A program made the position numbers and the translations under genes. This document shows positions 42,349 to 48,685 of a stretch of DNA of 48,685 nucleotides, in pieces; within the stretch, counting starts at the first letter, position 1, and each line of letters opens with the position of its first letter. A model generated the notes under the pieces. That model was not told where the DNA came from, searched no databases, and saw nothing but the letters and a program-made list of their open reading frames with translations. Origin of the DNA: Candidatus Levybacteria bacterium RIFCSPHIGHO2_01_FULL_36_15 (GTDB lineage Bacteria; Patescibacteriota; Microgenomatia; Levybacterales; GWA1-39-11); contig MFNJ01000060.1 in NCBI GenBank assembly GCA_001782015.1, forward strand, positions 1 to 48,685. Reading direction: 5' to 3'.

Positions 42349-44178
42349 ATGGCCGCAAAAGATCTTATTGATAAATATCTTTCATTTTTCCAAGCGCGGG
42401 GGCATAAAATTATTCCCGGCGCGCCTCTTGTGCCGGAAAATGACCCCACAACTCTTTTTACAAGTTCAGGTATGCAGCCGTTAGTTGCCTATCTTCTAGG
42501 TGAAACTCATCCTGAAGGTAAAAGACTGGTAAATATTCAAAATTGCTTCCGCGCCCAGGACCTGGATGAGGTGGGAGATAACCGTCATACAACATTTTTC
42601 AGAATGCTTGGGAATTGGAGCTTGGGAGATTACTTTAAAAAAGAACAACTGCCCTGGTTTTTTGAATTTTTGACAGATAATCTTAAGATTGACGCAAAAA
42701 AACTTTACATCAGTATTTTTGAGGGCTTCGATAAAATTCCAAAAGACGAAGAATCGGCAAATATATGGAAAGAGCTTTTCAGAAAAAAAAGCATTGATCC
42801 TCAGGAGAGAATTTTTTACTACGGACCGGAAAAAAACTGGTGGTCCCGCTCGGGTGTGCCTAAAAACATGCCGGAAGGCGAGCCGGGGGGTCCTGACAGC
42901 GAAGTATTTTTTGATTTTGAAACAAAACATGACGTAAAATTTGGAGAAAAATGCCATATCAACTGTGACTGCGGAAGATTTTTGGAAATCGGAAACAGCG
43001 TGTTTATGGAGTATAAAAAAGGGAAAGAAGGTTTTGAAAAATTGCCCCAGCAGAATGTTGATTTTGGTGGAGGGCTTGAGAGAATTCTGGCTGTAATTGA
43101 GAGAAAATCTGATATTTTTGAAACGAGTCTTTTTTATCCGATTATTGAAATGATTGTAAGGCTAACAAACAAGAATTACATTAATCATGCAAAAGAAATA
43201 AGAATTGTGACAGATCATTTTATATCTGCCGTATTTATTGCTTCAAGTGGGGTTTATCCCTCAAACAAGGAACAGGGATACATTTTAAGAAGGCTGATAA
43301 GGCGGGGCTTGGATAATTTTTATAAACTCGAAGGCAAAAATATCGAACAAGTCATTCATGTTATTGTTGAACAGTATAAAGATACAGATACTTATCTTGT
43401 TGATAATTTTGAAAAAGTAAAAAATATCATTTTAGAAGAGGAACAAGCTTACAATAGAACACTTAAAAACGCCAGAGAATTCATTGCCAAAAAATACGGT
43501 ACAAAAAAAGCAGGAGGCGAGCTTTTGGGCATGACTGAAATTTCTGCAGATGATGCTTTTTTGCTTTATTCAACTCATGGGCTATCCCCGGCTCAAATAA
43601 AAAGCTTAGGATATGCTTTTGACGAACAGGAATTTGCAAGGAAGATGGAAGAGCATCAGAAATTATCTCGGCAGGGCTCAGGACAAAGATTTAAAGGAGG
43701 CCTTGCGGATACAGAAGAAAAAACAGTAATGGGGCATACTGCAACACATTTATTGCATAAGGCGTTGCGCGATGTGCTTGGAGAAAAAGTTCATCAGACC
43801 GGCTCAAATATTACAACGGAAAGAGTAAGATTCGATTTTTTTTATGAGAAAAAACTCACTTCGGAAGAAATTCAAAAAGTTGAAGAGGTAGTAAACCAGA
43901 AAATAAAAGAAAATCTACCCGTGCATTTTGAAATTTTAGATATAGAAGAAGCAAGAAAGAAAGGCGCGATCGGGCTTTTCAACGAAAAATATGGAAATAA
44001 AGTTAAGGTTTATTTTATCGGAGGGGGTCTTTCGACGAGCTCAGGACGGCCGTATTCGGCCGAATTCTGCGGCGGACCGCATGTAAATTTTACAGGGGAA
44101 ATTAAAAGTTTTAAAATAATAAAGGAAGAAGGGCTTGGAAAAAATATCCGAAGGATATATGCTATAGTAGGAGAGTAG
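42349..44178 (+). CDS. alaS: Alanyl-tRNA synthetase, short form lacking the C-Ala domain
   Basis: A 609-residue class II synthetase that charges tRNA-Ala. The N-terminal catalytic domain begins with FFQARGHKIIPGAPLVPEND and has motif 2 around FRAQDLDEVGDNRHTTFF. The editing domain has its zinc-type metal ligands in HTATH and the CGGPH motif (AEFCGGPHV), so it should clear mischarged Ser/Gly. E. coli AlaRS has about 875 residues; the C-terminal oligomerisation (C-Ala) domain is absent here, as in other short AlaRS of reduced bacteria. It ends at a stop that overlaps an AGGAGG upstream of the next gene. Confidence 0.95.
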   Translation: MAAKDLIDKYLSFFQARGHKIIPGAPLVPENDPTTLFTSSGMQPLVAYLLGETHPEGKRLVNIQNCFRAQDLDEVGDNRHTTFFRMLGNWSLGDYFKKEQLPWFFEFLTDNLKIDAKKLYISIFEGFDKIPKDEESANIWKELFRKKSIDPQERIFYYGPEKNWWSRSGVPKNMPEGEPGGPDSEVFFDFETKHDVKFGEKCHINCDCGRFLEIGNSVFMEYKKGKEGFEKLPQQNVDFGGGLERILAVIERKSDIFETSLFYPIIEMIVRLTNKNYINHAKEIRIVTDHFISAVFIASSGVYPSNKEQGYILRRLIRRGLDNFYKLEGKNIEQVIHVIVEQYKDTDTYLVDNFEKVKNIILEEEQAYNRTLKNAREFIAKKYGTKKAGGELLGMTEISADDAFLLYSTHGLSPAQIKSLGYAFDEQEFARKMEEHQKLSRQGSGQRFKGGLADTEEKTVMGHTATHLLHKALRDVLGEKVHQTGSNITTERVRFDFFYEKKLTSEEIQKVEEVVNQKIKENLPVHFEILDIEEARKKGAIGLFNEKYGNKVKVYFIGGGLSTSSGRPYSAEFCGGPHVNFTGEIKSFKIIKEEGLGKNIRRIYAIVGE

Positions 44179-44182
44179 GAGG
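44177..44182 (+). promoter_or_regulatory. Strong Shine-Dalgarno-like AGGAGG, unusually placed
   Basis: AGGAGG lies 12 nt before ATG 44195 and overlaps the alaS stop codon. It is the strongest Shine-Dalgarno-like site noticed here, and stands out because most genes lack one. The spacing is longer than optimal. Confidence 0.45.
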
Positions 44183-44194
44183 ACGGCTCTGCCC

Positions 44195-46390
44195 ATGGAT
44201 TTACTGCAACTTATAAAAAAGAAAAAGGAGAAGAAAGATTATTTCTTAGCGCTTCTTTTTAAGCCTTCAAAAATCGGAGCTATTTTGTTTGAGGAAATTG
44301 AGGGAAAACTTCTAATTCTTTCCACAAAAGAAGAAAAGATCAACGTTAATATTAATGAACTTTCAGAAGAGGAGCTTATTGATACCTGTGATCTTGTGAT
44401 AAGTTTTGTAGAGAATAGCTTACCTGAAAATGAATTTGTTACTAAAACTGTTTTTGGTTTGCCTTATGACTGGAGTGCTGACAGTAAGATAAAAAAAGAA
44501 AATCTTGTTAAACTTAAAAAACTCTGTGAGGAGCTGGAACTTACTCCTATTGGTTTTATTATTTCAGCGGAGGCAGCGATTCATTTTTTGCAAAAGAAAG
44601 AAGGCGCGCCGATTTCCGGAATTTTTGTTGAGATTTTGAGCGGAATAATAGCAGTATATCTGGTTCGTGCCGGAAATATAACTGAGGTAAAATCAGGTTC
44701 CACTGCGGAGGGTGGATACGCGCATACAGTTGAGAATATATTAAAACAGATGGAAACAACAGACGTCCTACCCTCCAAAATAATTCTGCTTGACTATGAA
44801 GGAATTAATAATATTCAACAAGAATTTCTTTCCTATCATTGGATGACAAATCTTCCTTTTTTACACCTTCCGCAGGTAACTATATTTGAAAGCGGTTTTG
44901 AAAATGAGGCAGTTATAAATGGAGTTGCTACCCAAATGGGATTTGAGATTCTTGATGACACTATTGATTACATAGAAAAAAATCCTGAGAAAGAAGAAAA
45001 AAATACAGAATCTTATGAGAATTTCGGTTTTCTGCAGGATGAAGATATTGCAGAAAAAACCGGAAAGGAAAAAGTGAAGAAAGAAGATGATGATTTTACT
45101 CAAAAAAAGAAACATGTTTCCGATGCCGATTTTTATGAAGACAATCATGAGAACAAACATGATTTTCCCAATAAGCCTTTCTCATTGATAGAAAAGTTTG
45201 GGATTTTTTCAATTCTTGAAAAAATCAAACTTGCCCGCTTGCCTAAAGCACCTTTAAATTTAAAAGCAATTTTTGCTTTGTTTGTTTTGGTTGCCTTAAC
45301 CGTTTCTTTTATTTTTGTTTATTACAATTTAATTTTAAAAGCAGATATTACTCTTTCTCTGGAAAAAAAGACATTTAGCAAGGATTTAAATGTTGCATTG
45401 TCTGCTTCTTCAAAATCCAGCGCCAAAGACGGTATTGTAAAAATTAATTCCATAGAAGACCGGGAGGAAGGAGAAAAAAAGATACAAACCACTGGTAAAA
45501 AAGAAACAGGAGATAACGCAACAGGTGAGGTTATTGTTTACAATAAAACTGATAAACAGGTAAATTTAACAAAAGGAACAATTCTAATTGGAACTAATGC
45601 CTTGGAATTTGAGTTGGCAAATGATATAAATATTGCCTCAACCGGCGCATTTTCAACTACTTTATCCAGTACAAAAGCGCAAATAAAAGCAAGAAGTTAC
45701 GGAACTGAGTATAATCTTCCTTCCGGCACAAATTTTTCATTTAAAGACTATCCAACATCTTCCTATTTTGCGAAAAATGATAATCCTTTTTCAGGCGGAA
45801 CAAAAAAAGAAGTTCAGGTAGTTTCTCAGAGCAATTTAGATAACTTAGCAAAAATGGTAAGCGATGAATTAAAAGATAAGGCAACAGATTCCATGAAATC
45901 AAAAGTTAGCGGAGATAGCTTGTTGTTGCCTATCATAATATCGTCAGATTTTGTTGAAAAAAAATTTGACAGAAAAGAGGGGGAAGAGGGACAAACTGTA
46001 CGGCTTTATGCAAAAATGAAGTTTACAAGCGGATCTTATGACAAAAATGAATTGGATAACATTGAAAAAGAATTGATCGGTTCTTCAATGCCTGGAAGTT
46101 TCCATAAGGATCTTGGAGATTCCAGATCAGAGATAAAAGATATTAAGATTGACAAAAACGGTGTTATTACGGGAGTTTTATCAATAAATTCCATATATAT
46201 TCCAACGTTTGATTTAGCGCAACTTAAAATTGACATAAAAGGCAAAAACAAATCTTTTTATGAAAATAAAATAAGAGAGACAAAAGGAGTTTCAAGCTTT
46301 AATGTAATATCAAAAAACAGAATCCCGATCCTGCCAGATCTTTTACCTTTCAATCTTAAAAACATTACAATCACAGTTCATGCAGATTAA
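44195..46390 (+). CDS. Membrane protein with an actin-like cytoplasmic domain and a baseplate-J-like exterior
   Basis: A 731-residue bitopic protein. Residues ~15-255 resemble an actin-like (ASKHA, PilM/HydA-type) fold (YFLALLFKPSKIGAILFEE, then IFVEILSGIIAVYLV), without clear ATP-site motifs. A charged acidic linker (~258-325) precedes one membrane helix (~361-382). The outer part (~385-731) has repeats resembling the baseplate J/gp47 family (ATGEVIVYNKTDKQ, then SYGTEYNLPSGTNFSF). It overlaps the sortase gene by 11 nt. It may be a trans-membrane scaffold for a surface structure; no LPxTG-like C-terminus is seen. Confidence 0.6.
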   Translation: MDLLQLIKKKKEKKDYFLALLFKPSKIGAILFEEIEGKLLILSTKEEKINVNINELSEEELIDTCDLVISFVENSLPENEFVTKTVFGLPYDWSADSKIKKENLVKLKKLCEELELTPIGFIISAEAAIHFLQKKEGAPISGIFVEILSGIIAVYLVRAGNITEVKSGSTAEGGYAHTVENILKQMETTDVLPSKIILLDYEGINNIQQEFLSYHWMTNLPFLHLPQVTIFESGFENEAVINGVATQMGFEILDDTIDYIEKNPEKEEKNTESYENFGFLQDEDIAEKTGKEKVKKEDDDFTQKKKHVSDADFYEDNHENKHDFPNKPFSLIEKFGIFSILEKIKLARLPKAPLNLKAIFALFVLVALTVSFIFVYYNLILKADITLSLEKKTFSKDLNVALSASSKSSAKDGIVKINSIEDREEGEKKIQTTGKKETGDNATGEVIVYNKTDKQVNLTKGTILIGTNALEFELANDINIASTGAFSTTLSSTKAQIKARSYGTEYNLPSGTNFSFKDYPTSSYFAKNDNPFSGGTKKEVQVVSQSNLDNLAKMVSDELKDKATDSMKSKVSGDSLLLPIIISSDFVEKKFDRKEGEEGQTVRLYAKMKFTSGSYDKNELDNIEKELIGSSMPGSFHKDLGDSRSEIKDIKIDKNGVITGVLSINSIYIPTFDLAQLKIDIKGKNKSFYENKIRETKGVSSFNVISKNRIPILPDLLPFNLKNITITVHAD

Positions 46391-47114
46391 GTATTATTAT
46401 TTTAAAAAAGAGAGAAACAAGCTTAAAAGATATTTAAAAGTATGTGGCATTTTTGCTACTGGTGTGGGTGCTTTAATATTTATATATTTTTTGCTTTTGA
46501 TGGCCACATGGCAGGTTGACATATCAAAAGCTTTTGCAGCATCAGACCTTCTTTCCCCTGTGCCTTATAATGAGTTTTCAGGTAGGGATGTTTTTCAAAG
46601 CCCAGTTTCTGAAACAGTAGATCTTTTCACAACTAGCGATGATGTTTTGCGAAACTGGTACCCTCATCTGTTAAAAGATTCAGAAAGAAATAAAAACATT
46701 GATTATTATGCTCTTACTATTAAGAGTTTGGGAATTTTTGACGCGGATGTGTCAACGAATGACTATGATTTATCACGCCACCTTATTCAATATCCGGGAA
46801 GTTCTTATCCTGCGGAAAACGGCACAGTAATAATTTATGGACATTCCACACTGCCTCAATTATTTGACCCCAAAAATTATAAGACAATTTTTGCTACTTT
46901 GCATCTTGTTCAAGTGGGAGACGAGATTTTAATCAACGTAAGCGGAGTAATTTATAAATATAAAATTTTTTCAATCACCGTGCATGATAAAAATGATCCA
47001 AGTATTTTATCTCAATCATATAACAACAGTAACTTGGCTCTTGTTACCTGCACGCCTCCGGGTACAGTCTGGAAAAGGCTGGTTATAAGAGCAAACTTGG
47101 TAAGTGAAATATAG
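46380..47114 (+). CDS. Sortase (transpeptidase)
   Basis: A 244-residue membrane-anchored sortase. The N-terminus is basic, with a membrane helix at about 23-43. The catalytic residues are H155 in IIYGHST, C224 in LVTCTPPG and R233 in VWKRLVIRA. It cleaves a sorting motif and joins the substrate to an amino group of a wall or pilin component outside the membrane. The N-terminal signal anchor and TxTC motif suggest a class D/E-like enzyme; the class is tentative. It overlaps the preceding gene by 11 nt, which implies co-translation, but no LPxTG substrate is visible in the window. Confidence 0.88.
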   Translation: MQIKYYYFKKERNKLKRYLKVCGIFATGVGALIFIYFLLLMATWQVDISKAFAASDLLSPVPYNEFSGRDVFQSPVSETVDLFTTSDDVLRNWYPHLLKDSERNKNIDYYALTIKSLGIFDADVSTNDYDLSRHLIQYPGSSYPAENGTVIIYGHSTLPQLFDPKNYKTIFATLHLVQVGDEILINVSGVIYKYKIFSITVHDKNDPSILSQSYNNSNLALVTCTPPGTVWKRLVIRANLVSEI

Positions 47115-47116
47115 TC

Positions 47117-47122
47117 TAATAT
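47117..47122 (+). promoter_or_regulatory. -10 box of the 44-residue membrane peptide
   Basis: TAATAT ends 7 nt before ATG 47130. No -35 at 16-18 nt was recognised. Confidence 0.35.
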
Positions 47123-47129
47123 TTAAGAT

Positions 47130-47264
47130 ATGTGGATTAGAATAAGATTCCATTTAATGAATATCTGGCCTTATATTATGAGGCTTATAAATTTTCTCGT
47201 TTTTACTATTCTAAAAACTATAAAAGAGATCATTAAATACTCTCTTAGACAAATTGGTATTTGA
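47130..47264 (+). CDS. 44-residue amphipathic membrane peptide
   Basis: A short frame from ATG 47130 to TGA 47262-47264 encodes a very hydrophobic peptide rich in Ile, Phe, Tyr and Trp with regular basic residues (MWIRIRFHLMNIWPYIMR at its start). It has a -10 box at the standard leaderless spacing and ends 5 nt before the AMP-phosphorylase start. It may be a small membrane protein or merely a spacer with an open frame; no homologue was recognised. Confidence 0.45.
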   Translation: MWIRIRFHLMNIWPYIMRLINFLVFTILKTIKEIIKYSLRQIGI

Positions 47265-47269
47265 ATCTT

Positions 47270-48538
47270 ATGGATGAAAGAAATATAGCCCTTGAAGCAA
47301 TAAGAAAGAAGCTTATTGGTAAAAAGTTGAGTTACCAAGAGATCTATGCAATCATGGATGAAATTTCCAATAAAAAGCTTGGTGACATTCTGTCTACCTA
47401 CTTTGTTGCTTCAGGGTATTCAAAAGGTTTTTCCAATGAAGAGATTTATCATCTGACGCGCGCAATGGTTGAGACCGGCGAGAAACTTCATTTTAGAGGA
47501 ATCGTTGCAGATAAGCATTCGATCGGAGGCATTCCGGGAACTCGCGTCACACTGATTACTGTACCAATTATTGCCAGTGCCGGTTTTAAGATACCAAAAA
47601 GCTCATCCCGCGCGATTACAACTCCGGCCGGCACGGCGGATGCGATGGAGGTTTTGTCAGACGTTACATTCAATGAAAAAGAAATATATAAAATTGTTGA
47701 GCAAACGCGAGGTTGTATAGTTTGGGGAGGAAGCTTTAAAATTGCGCCGGCTGACGATGAAATTATAAGAATAGAAGAGCCGCTTTTGTTTGAAAGTTAT
47801 GACAAAATTCTTGTTTCAGTTATGGCAAAAAAAATTGCTTTCGGATCAAATCACGTAATAATAGATCTTCCTTACGGAAAAACCGTAAAAATTCGTAAAC
47901 TGGAAGATGCAAAACTTCTTGGTGAAAAGTTTAAATACTTGGCTCACAAGTTTAATATAAAACTGGAAGTATCAATTAGTAAAGCCGATCAACCTGCAGG
48001 CAGTGGTATAGGACCTCTTCTTGAGGCGCGTGAGGCCTTAAAGGTTTTGGAGCAAGTAAAAGAAAAACCTTTGCTTTTAGAGGAGAAAGCACTGCAACTT
48101 TCTTCCCAGCTTTTAGAACTTTGCGTGCGGGACTCAGCCAGTATAAAAAAAGACATGCTCAGAAAATACAAAAACACGGAAGAATGGGCTAAGGATATAT
48201 TAAAAAGCGGCAAAGCACTTCTTAAAATGAAAGAAATAATTAAAGCTCAAAGAGGTGATCCGAATATTACATCTTCTGATCTTCATCCCGGAGAATTTTC
48301 TTTTAATGTTAAAGCGGAGAAAACCGGGAAAATATCTTTTATAGATAACAAAAACCTGACAATTATTGCAAAAATACTCGGGGCGCCGCAAAATAAAAAA
48401 GCAGGAATTTATATACATAAAAAGTTAGGTGAGATAATTGAAAAAGGAGAACTTGCCTATACTTTATATTCCGAAAGCAGGTACAAATTGAACGAAGCTC
48501 TTGACTCACTTTCTTTATTTCCCCTATTTAAGATTTAA
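47270..48538 (+). CDS. AMP phosphorylase / thymidine phosphorylase-family enzyme
   Basis: 422 residues from ATG 47270 (the frame extends to a TTG at 47261). DKHSIGGIPGTRVTLI and SSRAITTPAGTADAMEVL match archaeal-type AMP phosphorylases rather than thymidine phosphorylase, whose motif continues STGGVGDKTS. AMP phosphorylase converts AMP and phosphate into adenine and ribose-1,5-bisphosphate, feeding nucleotide salvage, in many CPR genomes via an isomerase and RuBisCO. The archaeal enzyme has an extra N-terminal domain of about 85 residues that is missing here. No RuBisCO or isomerase is seen in the window. Confidence 0.85.
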   Translation: MDERNIALEAIRKKLIGKKLSYQEIYAIMDEISNKKLGDILSTYFVASGYSKGFSNEEIYHLTRAMVETGEKLHFRGIVADKHSIGGIPGTRVTLITVPIIASAGFKIPKSSSRAITTPAGTADAMEVLSDVTFNEKEIYKIVEQTRGCIVWGGSFKIAPADDEIIRIEEPLLFESYDKILVSVMAKKIAFGSNHVIIDLPYGKTVKIRKLEDAKLLGEKFKYLAHKFNIKLEVSISKADQPAGSGIGPLLEAREALKVLEQVKEKPLLLEEKALQLSSQLLELCVRDSASIKKDMLRKYKNTEEWAKDILKSGKALLKMKEIIKAQRGDPNITSSDLHPGEFSFNVKAEKTGKISFIDNKNLTIIAKILGAPQNKKAGIYIHKKLGEIIEKGELAYTLYSESRYKLNEALDSLSLFPLFKI

Positions 48539-48541
48539 TCC

Positions 48542-48559
48542 CTACTTAACAATAAGTAG
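48542..48559 (+). terminator. Hairpin after the AMP-phosphorylase gene
   Basis: CTACTTA (48542-48548) pairs perfectly with TAAGTAG (48553-48559), loop ACAA, just after the stop codon. The T-run is poor, so it may be a weak terminator or 3' stabiliser. Confidence 0.4.
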
Positions 48560-48616
48560 AAGTATTTAAGCTTTCAAACATTTATAATTATTTAAGGTAA
48601 CTTTGTCAAGCCAATT

Positions 48617-48667
48617 TAGAAATGTCCGCTTTTCTCCAAAATAGAAATGTCTTCTTTTTCCATAAAA
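48617..48667. repeat. Tandem direct repeat at the window edge
   Basis: Two copies of a TAGAAATGTC(C/T)-headed unit of about 25 nt lie head to tail (48617-48641 and 48642-48667); each continues with a pyrimidine-rich run and ends in AAAA. Repeated terminal motifs of this kind occur at ends of some insertion elements, so the edge of a mobile element may lie beyond the window; this is conjecture. Confidence 0.5.
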
Positions 48668-48685
48668 GTATGTTTTACTTTCGGT

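Noticed and set aside
1-48685. CRISPR arrays, tRNA and rRNA genes
   Set aside because: No spaced identical repeats and no tRNA cloverleaf or rRNA-like conserved sequence was recognised in any gap; a tRNAscan run would be decisive.

Overview
The window looks like a stretch of a Candidate Phyla Radiation (Patescibacteria) chromosome, most likely Microgenomates-like. Grounds seen in the sequence: AT-rich DNA, very compact gene spacing, the standard code with TGA as stop, an alanyl-tRNA synthetase without its C-terminal domain, an IF-2 without its N-terminal domains, a type IV pilus locus, and an AMP-phosphorylase-like enzyme. The lineage is inference from gene content; no rRNA or tRNA gene was recognised.

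Layout. 1-3006: a response regulator facing left, then a rightward surface-glycan operon (glycosyltransferase, methyltransferase, glycosyltransferase). 3007-5052: a leftward multi-membrane-span glycosyltransferase with TPRs. 5115-13876: a leftward type IV pilus and signalling locus (Hpt protein, response regulator, PilB, PilC, several prepilins, a beta-propeller prepilin, a PilX-like protein, a PilM-like/LytR_C fusion, a terminal pilin). 14175-18690: a membrane TPR glycosyltransferase, a small membrane protein and a membrane-anchored Clp-type AAA+ protein. 18942-25033: information processing (nusA, infB, a degenerate DHH protein, rpsO, pnp). 25265-34036: a Lon-like AAA-only protein, an RNase J-like protein, an unknown gene, ftsK, a RodZ-like protein, two small membrane proteins, yvcK and nth. 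34051-42307: an accessory block of mostly unrecognised genes. It is built around a MoxR-like AAA+ protein fused to a propeller-like tail, an unknown protein, and an 1100-residue membrane protein with an intact transglutaminase triad. 42349-48538: alaS, a membrane protein with an actin-like N-terminus, an overlapping sortase, a 44-residue membrane peptide and the AMP-phosphorylase-like enzyme.

The strongest cross-cutting signal is in the promoters. At least fourteen genes that begin transcription units have a -10 hexamer ending exactly 6 or 7 nt before the start codon, often with a -35 element 16-18 nt upstream. Transcription would then begin on the start codon itself, so mRNAs would be leaderless. 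The nusA operon is the clearest exception: its leader carries an intrinsic-terminator-like hairpin just before the start codon, suggesting autogenous attenuation. NusA itself ends in a textbook C2H2 zinc finger, which is unusual for this family.

A second theme is enzymes that keep their fold but lose catalytic residues or domains: Clp D1, the DHH protein, RNase J motif C, Lon without a protease domain, and the Nth iron-sulfur cysteines. The MoxR-like AAA+/unknown/transglutaminase block is the best candidate for an undescribed membrane system. All identifications rest on motif recognition by eye; no database search was possible.
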